A DNA stretch of 64,000 bases, taken from NCBI RefSeq assembly GCF_900111155.1, contig NZ_FOGG01000003.1, forward strand, positions 195,145 to 259,144, read 5' to 3'. Shown here in pieces: positions 44,001 through 58,261 of this stretch. The stretch comes from Pedobacter rhizosphaerae (GTDB lineage: Bacteria > Bacteroidota > Bacteroidia > Sphingobacteriales > Sphingobacteriaceae). Position numbers and translations under genes: made by a program. The notes beneath the pieces were generated by a model. That model searched no databases and was not told the origin of the DNA. It worked only from the letters and a program-made list of their open reading frames with translations. Positions within the stretch are counted from its first letter, which is position 1. The number at the start of each line of letters is the position of its first letter.

Positions 44001-47000
44001 ACCCCTACTTTATTGGCAATTTTAGTTACTGACAAATCAGTAATCCAATCAGGTACAACTACCGTTACACTCGCTGTTTCTGATTTTGCAGCGTCTAACT
44101 TATCTGTAATTTTATATTGAAGCGTATAAGTTCCCGGAATGGTTCCAGCGGCAACGTTTACTGATCCGGTGGCAGGATTAATGCTTACACCTGCATGGGT
44201 AGTAGAAATTTGCGTGATGTTAACCGCAGCTACAGTGGCAGTAGACGAACCATTGTACGTATCGTTCAATAATACATTGGCTACTGCTACACCACCTGCA
44301 AAACCATTGACTGTCCCGTTGTCATCATTGGCCACAATTGCGCCCGAAGTTACGGTTACAGTTGCATTGGCAGTTTTGGTTTGCCCCGGATTTAACTTAT
44401 CCTCTATCTGGTAAACTACTGTATATGTTCCAACAGGTGTGCTTGGTGCTACAATTACTTTTCCTGTGCTTAGCTCTAAAGTAACATTTGGATGAGTAGT
44501 AGAAACCTGAGTTAAGTTCACATTGCTCAATGTAGCCGGATTACCATTGTAAGTATCGTTAACTAATACGTTGGCAATTGCAGTACCACCGGTATGCGCG
44601 TTCGTAATACCCGAATCACCGTTAGCTGCCAGTACAGGTGCCTCAACTGTAATGGTAACAGTAGCTGTTGTGGTTTGACCAGGGTTAAGTTTATCTTCAA
44701 TTTGGTAAACTAAAGTATAAGTTCCTGCAGGTGTATTTGGAGCCACATTTATGGCACCAGTACTTACATCAAGTGATAAACCCGGATTCGTTGTAGAAAC
44801 CAAACTTAAATTAACGTTATTAAGAGAGGCCGGGCTTGAGCCGTTGTAAGTATCGTTCGCTAAGACATTAGCTACAGCTGTTCCACCATTTACCCCATTA
44901 ACGGTTCCGTGATCTGCATTGGCAACCATCGCCGGAGCAGCTACCGTAACTTCAACACTTGCCGTTTTGGTTTGACCAGGATTTAATTTATCCTCTATTT
45001 GATAAACGACTGTATAGGTTCCTGCAGGCGTGTTTGGCGCAACATTTATCTTCCCTGAGGTCACATCCAAGGTTACATTTGGATTATCGGTAGAAACCTG
45101 AGATAAATTAACGTTCGTTAATAGCGCAGGACTCACGCCGTTATAGGTATCATTTGCCAATACATTTGGTACGGCTGTTCCGCCTAATAATCCATTTACT
45201 GAACCGTTATCTGTGTTTGCTACTAATTGTGGCGCAGAAACCGTTACGGTTACCGAAGCTGTTTTAGTCGATCCAGGATTTAAAATATCCTCAATTTGAT
45301 AAACTAATTGATAAGTTCCGGCTGGTGTATTCGGAGCAACATTAACTTTTCCTGTTGTTGTTTCTAAAGTAACCTTTGGTTCATCAGTTGATACCTGGGT
45401 TAACTTAACCTGACTTAATGTAGCCTGTACGCCATTGTAAGAATCGTTTGCCAATACATTATTCACAGCCGTTCCACCAGTATAGCCGTTGGCTAAGCCA
45501 GTATCGTTTGCAGCTACCAATAATGGCGCAGCTACCACAACGGTTACACTCGCAGTTTTGGTTTGACCAGGATTTAGCTGATCTTCAATTTGATAAACCA
45601 AGGTATAGGTACCAGCTGGTGTATTGGGTGCCACAACGATTGCTCCTGTTGTGGTATTTAAGGAAACATTTGGATGGTCAGTTGAAACCTGACTTAAAAT
45701 GACATTTACCAATAATGCCGGACTAACACCATTATAAGTATCATTTGCCAATACATTTGGTACGGCAATGCCACCATCAAAGCCATTTGCAGCACCATTA
45801 TCTGCATTTGCAGTCATCACTGGCGCATCTACCGTTACTGTTGCATCAGCCTGTTTGGTTAATCCCGGATTTAATTGATCAATGATTTCGTATTTAACTA
45901 CATAAGTTCCAGCCTTCGTATTCGGCAATACATTTACTTTTCCTGTAGTTACATCTAATGTTATGTTGGTATTGGTTGTAGAAACCTGTTTTAAAGTAAC
46001 GGTACTTAAAGTTGCGGTTGCCCCATTATAAGTATCATTAACTAAAACATTGCTGATGGCTGTTCCTCCAGTAACACCATTCATTGTTCCATTATCGGCA
46101 TTTGCGGCCATTGCTGGTGCGGTTACCGTAACGATTACACTGGCTTGTTTAACTTCAGTAGTATTTACTCTATCTGTCATCGTGTATACCAAAGTATAGG
46201 TTCCTGCAGGAGTATTAGCTTCTACGCTAACTACACCTGTAGATTCGTCTAACTTAACTTTAGGATTATCCGTTGAGATTTGTTTTAAAAATACGCCTGC
46301 TAATGTTGCCGGACTATTGTTAAACAAATCATTCGTTAATACATTGGCAACCGCAGTCCCCCCAACGAAACCATTTACTGTTCCATTGTCGTTTACGGCT
46401 ACCATTGGTGCAGCAGTTACGGTAATGGTAACTGTAGCCTGCTTGGTTTGTCCAGGATTTAGTTTATCCTCCATTTGGTAAACCAGCGTGTAGGTATTTT
46501 CTGGTGTACCCGCAGCCACATTTACTTTTCCAGTAGTTACATCTAAAGTAACATTTGGATTGCTGGTAGAGATCTGCGTTAATGAAACATTACTTAAAGT
46601 AGCAGCTACTCCATTATAGGTATCATTCCACAATACATTGCTAATGGCTACTCCTCCCGAAATTCCATTGATTGCTGCAGCATCATCAATTGCAACTAAA
46701 GCTGGTGCTGTAACCGTTATGGTAACACTAGCAGTTTTAATTTGACCCGGATTTAATTTATCTTCTATTTGATAAACTAAAGTATAGGTTCCAGCCGGTG
46801 TATTTGGCGCTACATGAATTGCACCAGTACTTACATCAAGGTTTAAACCAGCATGTGTCGATGAAATCAATGTTAAAGTAACCTGGTTAAGGGTAGCAGG
46901 ACTTGAACCATTGTATGTATCATTGGTTAATACATTTGCAACGGCAATCCCTCCGCTAAAGCCATTAGCGGTTCCGGTGTCGCCATTGGCTGCCATAACA

Positions 47001-50000
47001 GGTGCCAAAACATTTACTGTAACGCTGGCCTGTTTGGTTTGGCCCGGATTCAATTTATCTTCAATCTGATATACAAGCGTATAAGTTCCAGCCGGTGTAT
47101 TTGCTACAACGCTTACTTTTCCATTGGTAATATCTAAAGTTACATTTGGATGGGTACTAGAGATTTGAGTTAAATTAACATTAGTCAAAGTCGCCTGTAC
47201 GCCATTGTAAAGGTCGTTCGCTAAAACATTAATAACCGCTGTTCCGCCGGCAAAGCCATTAGCAGAACCATTATCTAAAGTAGCTAATAATGCCGGAGCC
47301 GATACACTAACCACAACTTCAGCTGTTTTAGTTTGGCCCGGGTTTAATTTATCCTCGATCTGATAAACTACAGTATATGTTCCTGCTGGTGTATTTGGAG
47401 CCACATTTACTTTTCCGGTAGCTACATCAAGGCTCACTTTTGGACTGGTAGTTGAAATTTGGCTTAACACAACAGTTGCTAAAGAAGCTTGTGCTCCATT
47501 ATAGCTGTCGTTAGCTAAAGCATCCGCTACTGCGGTTCCACCTACTAGTCCGTTTGCTGACCCCGAGTCATCAGCAGCGTTCATTACCGGAGCGGCTACG
47601 CTTACGGTTACGGTTGCTTGCTTGGTTTGACCGGGGTTTAATTTATCTTCAATTTGATAAACTACCGTATAATTTCCTGCTGGTGTATTTGGAGCAACAT
47701 TTATTGCACCAGTAGTCACGTTTAGCGTTACACCATTATGGGTAGTTGAAACTTGAGTTAAAGTTACAGTACTTAAAGTAGCTGTTGATCCATTGTATGT
47801 ATCATTTGATAATACATCCGAAATCGCTACACCGCCAATAAAACCATTTGCAGTACCATTGTCTGCATTGGCATCCATCAAAGGTGCATTTACAGTGACA
47901 TTTACACTCGCTGTAGTTTTCTGTCCAGGGTTTAATTTGTCTTCAATCTGGTAAACTAAGGTGTAAATGCCTGCTGGTGTATTTGGAGCAACATTAACCG
48001 CTCCCGTTGTAGGATCTATAGAGACACCATTATGAGTAGTCGATACCTGAGATAAAGTTACCCGACTTAAAGTTGCAGCTACCCCATTGTATGTATCGTT
48101 TGTTAAAACATTAGTTACGGCTATCCCACCCGCAAAACCATTGGCAGAACCGTTATCGGTATTTGCTACTATAGCTGGTGCAGTAACATTTACGGTAACT
48201 GTAGCATTAGACGTTTGCGCTGGGTTAATTTTATCCTGAATCTGATAAACCAATGTATAGCTTCCTGCAGCGGTGTTGGCTGCAACATTTACCTTTCCTG
48301 TGGTTACATCCAAAGTTACTTTAGGATCAGAAGAAGAAACCAATGATAAGTTTACCTCCGCTAATGTTGCAGTAGCATTATTATAAACATCGTTAACTAA
48401 TACATTCGCAAGAACTGTTCCTCCTGCAAAGCCATTAACTGAACCGGCATCGTTAGTTGCTAATATACCTGGTTCAGTTACGGTTACACTTACCGTTGCC
48501 TGTTTAACTTGTCCGGTATTTAATTTATCCTCAATTTGATAAACCACTTCATAAGTACCTGCGGCTGTTCCAGCGGCAACGTTTACTTTTCCGGAAGTTA
48601 CATCTAAGGTTACCTTCGGATTGCTTGTTGAAACCTGAGTTAAATTCACCGTTGACAAGCTTGCCGCTACTCCGTTATAAGTATCATTGTTTAATACATT
48701 GGATACGGCCACGCCACCCTCAAATCCATTTACAGTTCCGTTGTCTGCAGTAGCAACAATTGCCGGCGCAGTTACCGTAATGGTTACCGTTGCTGTGGTT
48801 TTCTGTCCTGGGTTTAACTTATCTTCTATTTGGTAAACCAAAGTATAGGTTCCTGCCGGAGTATTTGGCGCTACATTTATAGCTCCGCTAGTTGGATCAA
48901 GACTTACATTACTATGGGTAGAAGAAACCTGAGCTAAGGAAACCTGAGCCGTTGTAGCTGGATTACCATTGTAAGTATCGTTTACCAAAACATTTGGTAC
49001 CGCCACGCCGCCCTCAAAGCCATTTGCAGTACCCAAATCCGAGGTAGCAATCATTGCAGGTGCGGTTACCGTAACTTCTACACGAGCCGTTTTAACTTGA
49101 CCCGGATTTAATTTATCTTCTATTTGATAAACTACAGTATATATTCCTGCTGGTGTCCCAGGAGCAACGTTTACTTTGCCCGTAGCTGGATCTAAAGTTA
49201 CTTTGGTATTTGATGTAGATAACTGACTTAAGTTAACTGCTGCTAACGAAGCCGGGTTTCCATTGTAAGTATCATTATTTAATACATTAGCTACTGCTTC
49301 ACCTCCCGAATAACCATTTGCATTACCAGTATCGTCATTTGCAGCCATTACTGGTGTAGTTACCGTTACCGTTACCACTGCTGTTTGTGTTAGTGTAGGG
49401 TTTAATTGATCAGCAATCTGATAAGTAAGTGTATATGATCCACCTTGAGTTCCAGCTGCTACGTTTACTTTTCCTGTTGAAGGATCCAAAGTTACTTTCG
49501 GATCAGAGGTAGAAACCTGCGTTAAAGTAACCGTAGTTAAGCTAGCTTGCAAACCATTATAAGTATCGTTAACCAGTACGTTATTTAATAGTGAACCACC
49601 CGTTACGCCATTTACTGAACCGGTATCATTATTGGCATCCATGGCCGGAGCAGCTACATTAACCGTTACGCTTGCCGTTTTAACCTGCGTAGGATTTAAC
49701 TGATCTGCAATTTGATAAACCACAGTATAAGTTCCCGCTGGTGTTCCAGGAGCAACGTTTACTTTACCTGAAACAGGATCTAATACCACTTTAGGATTTG
49801 TAGTCGATAGCTGAGTTAAAGTAACCGTACTTAAGGTTGCCATCATGCCATTGTAAGTATCATTACTTAAAACATTTGCAACAGCCGTTCCGCCATCATA
49901 ACCATTAATACTACCTGCATCAGCATCGGCTGTCATTACAGGGGCTGCTACGGTTACGGTTACGGTAGCTGTTTTGGTTTGCGAGGCAATTGGGTTTACT

Positions 50001-53000
50001 TTATCTTCAATTTGATAAACTAAGGTATAATCTCCTGCAGGTGTTCCTGCAGCAACATTTACCTTTCCGGAAGTTACATCTAAAGTTACTTTTGTACTTG
50101 AAGCAGATAGCTGTGTTAAGTTTACTTGCGTCAACAAGGCTGTGTTACCATTATAACTATCGTTCCCCAATACATTAGTTACGGCAGTGCCACCAGTAAA
50201 ACCATTTATAGTTCCATTATCATCGCTGGCTGCAATAGATGGAGCGGTTACCGTAACTGTAATGCTGGCTTGTTTCGTTTGTCCCGGGTTTAATTTATCC
50301 TCAATCTGGTACACAACTGTATAAGTTCCGGCTGGTGTTCCTGCGGCTACATTTACACTTCCATTGCTTGGATCAAGGGTTACTTTTGGCTGTGTAGTAG
50401 AAACCTGAGTTAAAGTAATATTTGATAAAGTAGCCGGATTTCCATTGTAAGTATCATTGGTTAATACATTGGGAACAGCTACGCCACCGGTAAAACCGTT
50501 CGCAGTGCCATTATCCGCAGTGGCAACCATAGGTGCTGCATTAACAATAACCGTAGCGGTTGCCGTTTTAACTACCCCGGGATTAACTTTATCCTCAATT
50601 CTGTAAACTACATTGTAGCTTCCTGCCGGAGTATTGGCAGCAATATTCACCTTACCCGTAGTAACATCAAGTGTTATTTTTGCATCGGAAGCTGAAACGA
50701 ACGTAAGGTTAACCTCGGCAAGCGTTGCAGTATTTCCGTTATACTTATCGTTAGCTAAAACGTTTGCTATGGCGGTGCCACCAGTTAAGCCATTAATGCT
50801 TTCGTTATCGTCATTGGCAATTAGCGGGGCAGCATCAACCCAAACGGTAACCGTTGCCTGCGTGCTTAGCGTTGGATTTAATTGATCCGTAATTTTATAA
50901 ATAAGCGTATAGTTAGCCGAAGGCGTGCCCACCGCTACATTCACTTTACCTGTAGCAGGATCTAAGGTTACTCTGCTGTCTGATGTAGAAACCTGCGACA
51001 AGCTTACATCAGATAAAGTAGCAGGATTACCATTATATTTATCGTTAGTCAGTACATTTATCACCGCTGTGCCTCCCGTAAAGCCATTAGCCGACCCATT
51101 ATCAGCATTGGCGATCATTTCAGGTGCATCAACAGTTACCGTAACGCTAGCTGTTTTCTTATCTGTTGGATTTAATCTATCCGTAATCTGATAATTTAAA
51201 ATGTAACTTCCTGCCTGAGTATTGGCCGCAACATTCACTTTACCTGTATTTACATCCAGGCTTACCTTCGGATTTGAAGTAGACAATTGGGCCAGACTTA
51301 CCTCTGATAACGTAGCCGCAGTACCATTGTACGTATCATTCCATAATACATTAGATACTGCCTCTCCACCTGTTAATCCATTAACAGAACCTGCATCATT
51401 AGAGGCTATCATACCCGGTAAATTAACAGTTACGGTTACTGTGGCTGTTTTGGTTAAAAGTGGATTTAATTTATCTGCAATCTGATAAGTTAAAGTATAG
51501 TTGCCCGCTGGTGTGTTTGCAGCTACCTTCACATCTCCCGTATTTAAATCAAGGGTTACATTTGCATCTGAAGCGGAAACAAATGTTAAGTTTACATTAC
51601 TTAATGTAGCTGCTGCACCATCATAAGTATCGTTAGATAAAACATTGGTTACAGCTGTTCCACCCTCAAAGCCATTAATGGCTCCGTTATCTGCATTGGC
51701 AGCCATAACTGGTGCAGTTACCGTAACCGTTGCTTCTGCCTGCGAAACCTTCGATGCATCTAGTAAATCAGTGATGGTATAAACTACTTTATAGGTACCT
51801 GCAGGCGTATTAGCTGCCACATTTACTTTACCTGTTGTAATATCCAGGTTAACCTTGGCATGCTCAGAAGAAACCTGGACAAGCTTAACATTGGTTAAAG
51901 TAGCTTGTTGTCCATTATTAACTTCATCATTGATGAGTACATTGTTTATTGCTGTACCTCCGTTTAACCCGCCAATTGAGCCTGAATCATTTTTGGCCAG
52001 GATTGCGCCACCACTTACCGTTACTGTAATTCTACCATTCGATGATTGTGTAACATCCAGCTTATCTACAATTTTATAATCAATGGTGTAAACTTTTGCG
52101 GGTGTATTTGCAGCTACATTAACAGCGCCTTTTGAAAGATCAATCGTGATTTTACCATTGCTATCATTGGCCACTTCCGAAAAAGTCACATCAGCTAAAG
52201 TTGCGCTATTAGCTATTCCATTGTATGTATCATTGCTTAATATATTAACAACAGCTTCTCCACCTGAGGTGTTAGTCGAGCCCGAATCGTTTTTAGCGAC
52301 AATGGCACCATTGCTTACTGTTATTACAGCATCGGCTGATGAGGTTTTAGTTCCATCTAACTTATCGGTAATCGTATAATTAATGGTATAACTGCCTGCA
52401 GGTGTTCCGGTAGCTACAGTAACTTCTCCTGTTGTAGTGTTTAAAGTTACTTTTCCTGAGCTGTTATTACTGTTTTGGGTAATCGTTACGTTAGAAGACG
52501 TAGCCGAATTCGCCACACCGTTATATGTATCGTTGTTCAATACTGAAGCAATTGCCTGCCCACCTGAAGTGGCGTTTGCAGAACCGGCATCTGCAACAGC
52601 GGTAATGGCACCATTGGTTACCGTCACTTTAGCATCTGCTGATGAGGTTTTAGTTCCATCCAACTTATCGGTAATCGTATAATTAATGGTATAAGTGCCT
52701 ACTGGTGTTCCGGCAGCTACAGTAACTTCTCCTGTTGTAGTGTTTAAAGTTACTTTCCCTAAACTGTTATTACTGTTTTGGGTAATCGTTACGTTAGAAG
52801 ACGTAGCCGAATTCGCCACACCGTTATATGTATCGTTGTTCAATACTGAAGCAATTGCCTGCCCACCTGAAGTGGCGTTTGCAGAACCGGCATCTGCAAC
52901 AGCGGTAATGGCACCGTTCGTTACTGTAACCGTAGCATCGGCCGATGAGCTTTTAGTCATCTCCAACTTATCGGTAATCGTATAATTAATGGTATAAATA

Positions 53001-56000
53001 CCTACTGGTGTTCCAGCAGCTACAGTAACTTCTCCTGTAGTAGTGTTTAAAGTTACTTTCCCTAAACTGTTATTACTGTTTTGGGTAATCGTTACATTAG
53101 AAGACGTAGCCGAATTCGCCACACCGTTATAGGTATCGTTGTTCAATACTGAAGCAATTGCCTGCCCACCTGAAGTGGCGTTTGCAGAACCGGCATCTGC
53201 AACAGCGGTGATGGCACCATTGGTTACCGTCACTTTAGCATCGGCTGATGAGGTTTTAGTTCCATCTAACTTATCGGTAATCGTATAATTAATGGTATAA
53301 ATGCCTACTGGTGTTCCGGCAGCTACAGTAACTTCTCCTGTTGTGGTGTTTAAAGTTACTTTTCCTAAACTGTTATTACTGTTTTGGGTAATCGTTACGT
53401 TAGAAGAGCTAGCCGAATTCGCCACACCGTTATATGTATCGTTGCTCAATACAGAAGCAATTGCCTGACCGCCCGAAGTTGCATTCGAAGTGCCTGCATC
53501 TGCAATTGCAGCAATGGCACCATTAGCTATGGTTACGGTCACTGTAATCGGGTTAGAAACTACCCCACCCGATGTTAAGGTATATTGATAAGTATCGGTT
53601 CCGATATAACCGTTAACAGGGGTATAAGTCACCGTACCATCGCTTTGAACAACTGCAGTGCCATGTGATCCAGTGGCCAAAATGGTTACTGTTCCATTTG
53701 TAACTGCATCGTTTATTCTTACATCATAATTCTTCGGGGTATTGATTGAAGTACTAATATTATCGTTCTGGCCTGTAGGCTTAACAGTAATGGTAGCACT
53801 TTGATTAGATATGGTTTTAATGCATCCTTTATTATCATTAATGCTAATTAAATTATAAGTAAAAACACCAGCTGCGGCGGTAGATTGACTTACCGTTACC
53901 GAAGATAAACTGGTATTAATTACCTGGTTAGCACCACCATTAACGTTATAACTCAATGTAAAAGGAGCTGTGCCACTGGTTATATTGAAGGTAATATTTG
54001 GATTTGAAGCACCAATATTAACTGTTGTTGAACCTGCAATATTTGCATCAGCTATTGGACTTACGCCAATTGCCAGTGTACTGGCCGGGCTATTTCCACA
54101 ACCGTTGGTTGCGATTACCGAAAGGGTACCGCCAGTTGCATTTGAAGCAAAAGTTAAAGATGCGGTATTGTTAGTGCTGCTGATCGTTACACCTGTACCA
54201 CTGTAGCTCCAGATATAACCAGTAGCATCAGTAACAGCGGTAATCGAATAATTTTGACTTGAAGCAGGTGCACAAATTGCAGTATTTCCTGCTATCGTTC
54301 CTGGTGTAGCTGGTGCAGGACCAACCAATGTAGCCGAAGTAGCCGCCGATGGACAACCCGTATTCGTTACCGTAATGTTGGTGTAAGATCCAGCCGATAG
54401 ATTATTCATGCTCACCGAATTGGAAGACGCAACTTGAACAATAGCCGTTTGGGCTACCCCTCCTTTATTATAGTTAATGGTATAACTCACACCATTGGTT
54501 AAACCACCAAATACAATCTTTCCGTTAGTACCCAAACAAGTAGTCGGGTTAGTTGGTGTGGTACTGCTAATTATTGGTGTTCTGGTAACACCAATAACTA
54601 ATGTAGAAGCAGTGCTGTTACCACAACTATTGGTTGCAATAACCGAGAGTGTACCGCCGCTTGCGTTTGCAGCAAAAGTTAAAGATGCCGTATTGTTACT
54701 GCTATTGATAGTCACTCCCGTGCCACTGTAGCTCCAGGTATAACCGGTAGCATCAGCAACGGTAGTGATCGAATAATTTTGATTTGAAGCAGGGGCACAA
54801 ATTGCCGCATTTCCGCTTATTGCTCCTGGCGCAGCTGGTGCAGGACCAACCAAAGTAGCCGAAGTAGCTGCAGAAGCACAACCGGTATTCGTTACCGTAA
54901 TATTGGTATAAGATCCTGCTGACAGGTTGTTAATGGTTACCGCATTGAAAGCAGCGACTTGAACAATAGCCGTTTGGGCAACACCTCCTTTGCTGTAATT
55001 AATGGTATAACTTACACCATTCGTTAATCCGCCTAACACAATCTTTCCGTTTGTACCTAAGCAGGTAGTCGGGTTGGTTGGCGTAGTGCTGGTAATTACA
55101 GGTGTAGTCGTAATTACTTTACTACCGTTCATTGAGACAGTACAACTCGTAGAAGCATTTGTCGCAACAACCGTATAATCGCCTGCTGTTGTAGTAGCAG
55201 GAAAAGTAATTATATTGCCGGTACCTGCAACAACAGAACCTACATTGGTATTATCTCTTTTTAGCTGATAATTAACACCACTTTGGCTTCCATCTAGTCC
55301 AATAACAGTACTGGTTCCGGTACTACATAAAGAACCCGAAGCAGTTATATTGAATACTGTAGGTAATGGATTAACTGTAACATTAACAGCATCAGACATT
55401 GGGCTTGAACAGGTACTATTTCCACCTACAACACTATAACTACCTGAACTGGTTGCACTATAGGTTTCTGCCGTAGCACCAGAAATTAACACACCATTTC
55501 TATACCATTGATAAACAGTTACCCCTCCGGTACTGGATGAGGTTAAAGTAACTACAGATCCGGCACAAACTGCCGAAGGTGTACTCGGAGAAATGGTTCT
55601 TTTTGCAGGTGCTGTTCCATTAACAGTCACCGTCCATTGTCTTCTTTCTGCAGATATACATCCTCCTGCACTTACCGTCTGAATATAATAGCTAGTAGTA
55701 GTGGTTAATGCGGGAGTAGTAAAAGGTAAGGTTCCCAGATAATTTCCGTTGGTTGGATCAGAATATACGTGGTAAGTGTTGTTAGCATTATAACCCTGTA
55801 TCAAATTACTCGTCAACGTTGCGGTACTTCCAGAACAAACGGTTTGCCCGGTGATAGACGATGGACTAGTCGGTACAGTATTAGAATTGGTTAAAACTAC
55901 ATCATCAGTAAAAGTTCCGCAACTACCTCCAGATATAGTCCATCTCAAGGTAACGCTTGAACCTGCATTAAGCCCGGTAACAGTAGTGGTATTACTCGAA

Positions 56001-58261
56001 GGAGTTGTGATCACAGCTCCATTTGCCGCCCCAACAATGCTCCAGCTTCCGGTATTCGTGGCTGTAGCGTTCGCAGTCATGGTGAATGTACCGCTATTAC
56101 AATTGATTTTATCTACTCCTGCATTTGCACTGTTAGCAATTACATTAACGGTAACCGTAGCACGGGGTCCCTCACAACTGCCATTAGTCTGACTTACATA
56201 ATATAAAAATGTTCCACCCTGTGTTCTGCTAGGTACCGGTGCATTCGCACTTCCTACTCCACCCGAATTCGTATAATAAAGAAGCGAGTAAGCCGGGTCT
56301 GTTGTTGTAGCAGTTATCGCTGTTGCAGATTGTGTAGGGTGTTGACAATAATTATATACCGCCGGTGATACATTTGGAGCAACAGATGGTGCCACTACAG
56401 CTGTATTTGAAGAACTATTATTAGTTGTATTTCCTTCCACATTAACAGGCGTAGCTGTGTCATCAGTATAAGAAACAGCTGCGGTATTTGTATACGATGT
56501 AGTTCCAGAAGGAGCTTTCAAAGTCATTGTAATGGGATTCGCATCGGTAATACCCGCCCCTAAAGCCACGTTCGACTTATAAAAGGTGTAAGTTCTGGCG
56601 TTAGGTGCCGTTCCCGTAATAACAGGGCCGGTCCAGCCAGCGTGGCTTTCACTTACTACCGTATAGTTGGCAGGAACACTAACATTTACACTGTATCTCC
56701 GGTTTGTGGTAGTGGTTGCTGTTGAAGCCGACAAATTAGTAACCGTGTAGGTGTAGGTATTTCCATTAGTTAAATCCAAACAAGGATTGTTAATAGTAGA
56801 ATTGAGCGTTAAATCTACACCTGATGAATAAATCGGAGTTTCAACAATAGAGGTATTATTATCTAAGTCCTGATCAGTAATATCAGTCGGCATCACCACC
56901 ACCTTATTCAGAATTTTATTCCCAACAGGCATGGTTGCTCCTGCCTTGAAAGTACCGTTCACGGTAATTGTACCCGTAGAATTCTTGGCCAGGTTTAATG
57001 TGGCAGCAAAGTTGTTTGCAGCAGAGGAAGAAGGCATTAAAGTTCCTCCGCTAAAGCCCGAATAACTAATGCTGTTTATCGAATAATCTGATACAGGATA
57101 AACTGCTCCGTCAGCATTCTTAAGGGTATCTGTTAAATTGATATTGAACAAATCTGCCTGAGTATCGTTCACTACATCAATTTTATAATTATAATTTTGA
57201 TTTGTACCTAAGGTTAGTGAGTTCTGAGTAGTTGTTTTTACCGCTCGAATATTCCCTGGTGTAGTTACCAGCAAGTTCCTGATCTCATGAAAGTTGATTC
57301 CACCACCAGTAGATGCGGCAAAACCCAGTTTTAAGTACTGCGGCGGAGCTGTCGTAGTCGTATATCTTAACAATTCCTGGAATTGCCCATTTGGAGTCTT
57401 AGTCCATCTAACAATAATTTCATATAAACCATTTACAGGTGTAATTTCGACCTGAACACGTCTGTAAAAAACAGCATCAGTTGGCCTGGTACCGGTTAGT
57501 GTATTATAATCCAATTCATCCGCAGTAGAATTTGTATTTAACTGTATCCCAGTCAAATATTTATTGGTTGGTTCTATTCCATTAACCGTTAATGGACCCG
57601 GATTAGAGGTAGTTGGTCCTCTCATCACTACAGAGTTTGGCAACAAGCCTGAACCACCATTTCTACCTTCAGTAGCATTTGAAAAGTTCCCGTACTCATC
57701 TAATCCTATCCCTACATATCCACCTGCTAAACCAGTACTTACTGGCGATGAACCACCTGTATTTGGTGCATAGCCCAATGATCCGCCTAATCCCCCTAAA
57801 GAAAAGGTAGAATTAGCATCGAATAGGAAAATACCAATACCATCAGCACCATTATAGCTATCACTATTGGTACGCCATGTCTTATATTCAAAATCGACTA
57901 ATACACCAAGTGTAGTTGGAAAAGATTTATTGACATATGCATACCCTTTTTGATCTCCCAATCCCTTAGTTAGCCTCAGCCAACCGTTCCCATTCGGATC
58001 ATCCCGTCCGGAAGTAAGGTAAGCTGTTCCCTGAGAACCACCTCCTCCCCCTAAAACAATGCCATTGGCATTACTGCCTTTAAAATTCTCAACGATGGTA
58101 AATTGAGCAGATACTGGTGCTAAGTTCGATACAATCAAAAAAAGTAAAACTGATAGCACACGAAAAACTAACTTAAAGCTAAACTTAGTTGAGCTCGTAT
58201 TTGTTGGGTTGCTCAAAAATGATCGTGTGAGGCCACACGAATAAAGTAAAATTTTATTCAT
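41015..58261 (-). CDS. Giant repetitive surface adhesin with L-type lectin domain and T9SS type B sorting domain
   Basis: The start is placed at 58261 ([11 protein letters not shown]), with a long signal peptide ending NLAPVSAQ; an in-frame ATG at 58312 adds 17 residues. This gives about 5,748 residues. In order: an L-type lectin domain (about 50-335, with [13 protein letters not shown] and [13 protein letters not shown]), DUF11-like modules, Ig-like modules including two near-identical ~175-residue copies, 32 tandem ~98-residue repeats (about 1580-4735), a DUF11 module, six DUF7507-like modules, one cadherin-like domain, and a type B C-terminal domain ([34 protein letters not shown]). It is likely secreted by T9SS to the cell surface for adhesion or gliding. 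SprB of Flavobacterium is a functional analogue. Confidence 0.92.
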   Translation of the reverse strand: MNKILLYSCGLTRSFLSNPTNTSSTKFSFKLVFRVLSVLLFLIVSNLAPVSAQFTIVENFKGSNANGIVLGGGGGSQGTAYLTSGRDDPNGNGWLRLTKGLGDQKGYAYVNKSFPTTLGVLVDFEYKTWRTNSDSYNGADGIGIFLFDANSTFSLGGLGGSLGYAPNTGGSSPVSTGLAGGYVGIGLDEYGNFSNATEGRNGGSGLLPNSVVMRGPTTSNPGPLTVNGIEPTNKYLTGIQLNTNSTADELDYNTLTGTRPTDAVFYRRVQVEITPVNGLYEIIVRWTKTPNGQFQELLRYTTTTAPPQYLKLGFAASTGGGINFHEIRNLLVTTPGNIRAVKTTTQNSLTLGTNQNYNYKIDVVNDTQADLFNINLTDTLKNADGAVYPVSDYSINSISYSGFSGGTLMPSSSAANNFAATLNLAKNSTGTITVNGTFKAGATMPVGNKILNKVVVMPTDITDQDLDNNTSIVETPIYSSGVDLTLNSTINNPCLDLTNGNTYTYTVTNLSASTATTTTNRRYSVNVSVPANYTVVSESHAGWTGPVITGTAPNARTYTFYKSNVALGAGITDANPITMTLKAPSGTTSYTNTAAVSYTDDTATPVNVEGNTTNNSSSNTAVVAPSVAPNVSPAVYNYCQHPTQSATAITATTTDPAYSLLYYTNSGGVGSANAPVPSRTQGGTFLYYVSQTNGSCEGPRATVTVNVIANSANAGVDKINCNSGTFTMTANATATNTGSWSIVGAANGAVITTPSSNTTTVTGLNAGSSVTLRWTISGGSCGTFTDDVVLTNSNTVPTSPSSITGQTVCSGSTATLTSNLIQGYNANNTYHVYSDPTNGNYLGTLPFTTPALTTTTSYYIQTVSAGGCISAERRQWTVTVNGTAPAKRTISPSTPSAVCAGSVVTLTSSSTGGVTVYQWYRNGVLISGATAETYSATSSGSYSVVGGNSTCSSPMSDAVNVTVNPLPTVFNITASGSLCSTGTSTVIGLDGSQSGVNYQLKRDNTNVGSVVAGTGNIITFPATTTAGDYTVVATNASTSCTVSMNGSKVITTTPVITSTTPTNPTTCLGTNGKIVLGGLTNGVSYTINYSKGGVAQTAIVQVAAFNAVTINNLSAGSYTNITVTNTGCASAATSATLVGPAPAAPGAISGNAAICAPASNQNYSITTVADATGYTWSYSGTGVTINSSNNTASLTFAANASGGTLSVIATNSCGNSTASTLVIGVTRTPIISSTTPTNPTTCLGTNGKIVFGGLTNGVSYTINYNKGGVAQTAIVQVASSNSVSMNNLSAGSYTNITVTNTGCPSAATSATLVGPAPATPGTIAGNTAICAPASSQNYSITAVTDATGYIWSYSGTGVTISSTNNTASLTFASNATGGTLSVIATNGCGNSPASTLAIGVSPIADANIAGSTTVNIGASNPNITFNITSGTAPFTLSYNVNGGANQVINTSLSSVTVSQSTAAAGVFTYNLISINDNKGCIKTISNQSATITVKPTGQNDNISTSINTPKNYDVRINDAVTNGTVTILATGSHGTAVVQSDGTVTYTPVNGYIGTDTYQYTLTSGGVVSNPITVTVTIANGAIAAIADAGTSNATSGGQAIASVLSNDTYNGVANSASSSNVTITQNSNNSLGKVTLNTTTGEVTVAAGTPVGIYTINYTITDKLDGTKTSSADAKVTVTNGAITAVADAGSANATSGGQAIASVLNNDTYNGVANSATSSNVTITQNSNNSLGKVTLNTTTGEVTVAAGTPVGIYTINYTITDKLEMTKSSSADATVTVTNGAITAVADAGSANATSGGQAIASVLNNDTYNGVANSATSSNVTITQNSNNSLGKVTLNTTTGEVTVAAGTPVGTYTINYTITDKLDGTKTSSADAKVTVTNGAITAVADAGSANATSGGQAIASVLNNDTYNGVANSATSSNVTITQNSNNSSGKVTLNTTTGEVTVATGTPAGSYTINYTITDKLDGTKTSSADAVITVSNGAIVAKNDSGSTNTSGGEAVVNILSNDTYNGIANSATLADVTFSEVANDSNGKITIDLSKGAVNVAANTPAKVYTIDYKIVDKLDVTQSSNGRITVTVSGGAILAKNDSGSIGGLNGGTAINNVLINDEVNNGQQATLTNVKLVQVSSEHAKVNLDITTGKVNVAANTPAGTYKVVYTITDLLDASKVSQAEATVTVTAPVMAANADNGAINGFEGGTAVTNVLSNDTYDGAAATLSNVNLTFVSASDANVTLDLNTGDVKVAANTPAGNYTLTYQIADKLNPLLTKTATVTVTVNLPGMIASNDAGSVNGLTGGEAVSNVLWNDTYNGTAATLSEVSLAQLSTSNPKVSLDVNTGKVNVAANTQAGSYILNYQITDRLNPTDKKTASVTVTVDAPEMIANADNGSANGFTGGTAVINVLTNDKYNGNPATLSDVSLSQVSTSDSRVTLDPATGKVNVAVGTPSANYTLIYKITDQLNPTLSTQATVTVWVDAAPLIANDDNESINGLTGGTAIANVLANDKYNGNTATLAEVNLTFVSASDAKITLDVTTGKVNIAANTPAGSYNVVYRIEDKVNPGVVKTATATVIVNAAPMVATADNGTANGFTGGVAVPNVLTNDTYNGNPATLSNITLTQVSTTQPKVTLDPSNGSVNVAAGTPAGTYTVVYQIEDKLNPGQTKQASITVTVTAPSIAASDDNGTINGFTGGTAVTNVLGNDSYNGNTALLTQVNLTQLSASSTKVTLDVTSGKVNVAAGTPAGDYTLVYQIEDKVNPIASQTKTATVTVTVAAPVMTADADAGSINGYDGGTAVANVLSNDTYNGMMATLSTVTLTQLSTTNPKVVLDPVSGKVNVAPGTPAGTYTVVYQIADQLNPTQVKTASVTVNVAAPAMDANNDTGSVNGVTGGSLLNNVLVNDTYNGLQASLTTVTLTQVSTSDPKVTLDPSTGKVNVAAGTQGGSYTLTYQIADQLNPTLTQTAVVTVTVTTPVMAANDDTGNANGYSGGEAVANVLNNDTYNGNPASLAAVNLSQLSTSNTKVTLDPATGKVNVAPGTPAGIYTVVYQIEDKLNPGQVKTARVEVTVTAPAMIATSDLGTANGFEGGVAVPNVLVNDTYNGNPATTAQVSLAQVSSTHSNVSLDPTSGAINVAPNTPAGTYTLVYQIEDKLNPGQKTTATVTITVTAPAIVATADNGTVNGFEGGVAVSNVLNNDTYNGVAASLSTVNLTQVSTSNPKVTLDVTSGKVNVAAGTAAGTYEVVYQIEDKLNTGQVKQATVSVTVTEPGILATNDAGSVNGFAGGTVLANVLVNDVYNNATATLAEVNLSLVSSSDPKVTLDVTTGKVNVAANTAAGSYTLVYQIQDKINPAQTSNATVTVNVTAPAIVANTDNGSANGFAGGIAVTNVLTNDTYNGVAATLSRVTLSQVSTTHNGVSIDPTTGAVNVAPNTPAGIYTLVYQIEDKLNPGQKTTASVNVTVNAPLMDANADNGTANGFIGGVAISDVLSNDTYNGSTATLSTVTLTQVSTTHNGVTLNVTTGAINVAPNTPAGNYTVVYQIEDKLNPGQTKQATVTVSVAAPVMNAADDSGSANGLVGGTAVADALANDSYNGAQASLATVVLSQISTTSPKVSLDVATGKVNVAPNTPAGTYTVVYQIEDKLNPGQTKTAEVVVSVSAPALLATLDNGSANGFAGGTAVINVLANDLYNGVQATLTNVNLTQISSTHPNVTLDITNGKVSVVANTPAGTYTLVYQIEDKLNPGQTKQASVTVNVLAPVMAANGDTGTANGFSGGIAVANVLTNDTYNGSSPATLNQVTLTLISSTHAGLNLDVSTGAIHVAPNTPAGTYTLVYQIEDKLNPGQIKTASVTITVTAPALVAIDDAAAINGISGGVAISNVLWNDTYNGVAATLSNVSLTQISTSNPNVTLDVTTGKVNVAAGTPENTYTLVYQMEDKLNPGQTKQATVTITVTAAPMVAVNDNGTVNGFVGGTAVANVLTNDLFNNSPATLAGVFLKQISTDNPKVKLDESTGVVSVEANTPAGTYTLVYTMTDRVNTTEVKQASVIVTVTAPAMAANADNGTMNGVTGGTAISNVLVNDTYNGATATLSTVTLKQVSTTNTNITLDVTTGKVNVLPNTKAGTYVVKYEIIDQLNPGLTKQADATVTVDAPVMTANADNGAANGFDGGIAVPNVLANDTYNGVSPALLVNVILSQVSTDHPNVSLNTTTGAIVVAPNTPAGTYTLVYQIEDQLNPGQTKTASVTVVVAAPLLVAANDTGLANGYTGGTAVNNVLANDSYNGVQATLSQVKLTQVSTDEPKVTLETTTGKVNVAPNTPAGTYQLVYQIEDILNPGSTKTASVTVTVSAPQLVANTDNGSVNGLLGGTAVPNVLANDTYNGVSPALLTNVNLSQVSTDNPNVTLDVTSGKINVAPNTPAGTYTVVYQIEDKLNPGQTKTASVEVTVAAPAMVANADHGTVNGVNGGTAVANVLANDTYNGSSPASLNNVNLSLVSTTNPGLSLDVSTGAINVAPNTPAGTYTLVYQIEDKLNPGQTTTATVTITVEAPVLAANGDSGITNAHTGGTAIANVLVNDTYNGNPATLSNVNLTQVSTTHPNVTLELSTGKVIVAPSTPVGTYTVVYQIEDKLNPGQTKTANATVTVTSGAIVANDDNGTVNGFAGGVAVANVLLNDTYNGSSTATVAAVNITQISTTHAGVSINPATGSVNVAAGTIPGTYTLQYKITDKLDAAKSETASVTVVVPDWITDLSVTKIANKVGVENNESISYTITIKNNGPATILAGKVIGLTENLPAGLENVTYQAAGGIYDASAKTYTIATNLIAGQSVTLIVNAKVNANFTGLLTNRVSITPASGTTDPDLADNTTSVNTPVLKGGMALVKTGVLSADGNTINYTFTITNTGNTDLTDVVVIDSKLGLNKTIGGTLAIGQSVSTTAAYTLSQADKDAGVFSNSASATAKTPTGNAIKDVSGTDKTNDVPTVTTLVSSPAFTFEKVTNGTVPTVAGGVLNYNLKVTNTGNVTLRNIVVTDVNATVSGSPIATLAPGASVTLTASHVLTQTDINSGKVTNQANAIAKDPQGRDIVKVSDDPSTPAANDATVTNLTTTASFTFEKSISGTVPTVAGAVLNYNLKVTNTGNVTLSNIVVTDVNATVSGLPIATLAPGASVTLTASHVLTQADVNAGKVTNQASAAAKDPQGRDVVKVSDDPSTPAANDATVTSLTANPSMRLTKVATNTVSKTGDVINYNIVVTNTGNVSLTNIAVTDAGADAGSILPASVATLLPGASITVTAKHTVTLTEVNQGSFSNQAAASAQTPNGGTLTKPKSDDPTTAAPDDATITPIVTASTLTLVKTGTLSADGNSITYSFIVKNTGNVTLHIITLTDPKLGLDRLIPGTLAPGASVTDSYVYTITQADRDAGAVTNTATISGQTPANITITDVSGTAENNNTPTVTLVNSNSSVALVKTATFSGNQITYTFNIKNTGSITLSTITLTDAKLGITNKAIAVNGGLAPGATVNHVEVYTLTQADKDLGTTSNTATVNAKTTTGANVSDVSGTADNNNTPTVISFPKSPKAVDDVAGTAANAPIVINVLSNDDPGNSTLDKLTVEVVKQPAHGTVKVNADGTITYIPQPGYTGEDSFTYKVKDAYGYETNVASVTLTANFIGITVPNLFTPNGDGINDAFEILGLNQYQENEIRIINRWGNEVFHAKGYQNNWTGEGLNEGTYYYLLRVRRAGSADFDVLKGYITLIRAFKN
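44055..52311. repeat. Coding repeats 5-32 of the adhesin, diverged units of about 295 bp
   Basis: Twenty-eight in-frame units share the protein pattern GxxNGxxGGxAVxNVLxNDTYNG, then ATLxxVxLxQVST, KVTLDxxTGKVNVAxxTPAG and [16 protein letters not shown]. Their DNA has diverged at many synonymous sites while the protein pattern is kept. This suggests old amplification held by selection on the fold. Confidence 0.9.
52312..53523. repeat. Coding repeats 1-4 of the adhesin, nearly identical units of about 302 bp
   Basis: Four units begin near 53523, 53220, 52919 and 52618 (minus-strand direction). They share long identical stretches, differing at scattered bases, and encode the same [17 protein letters not shown] and [11 protein letters not shown] segments. 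The low divergence points to recent duplication or gene conversion. Confidence 0.88.
54050..55105. repeat. Two near-identical ~525-bp modules in the adhesin N-terminal third
   Basis: The segments 54580-55105 and 54050-54580 (minus strand) encode almost the same ~175 residues, beginning [16 protein letters not shown] and containing [18 protein letters not shown] and [17 protein letters not shown] text. Each carries several Cys residues, unlike the main repeat array. Confidence 0.8.

Noticed and set aside
41403..57773. Many plus-strand frames of 60-113 codons inside the adhesin gene
   Set aside because: They recur with the repeat period and are antisense shadows of a low-stop-codon repetitive gene. 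None has a recognisable start region or domain.
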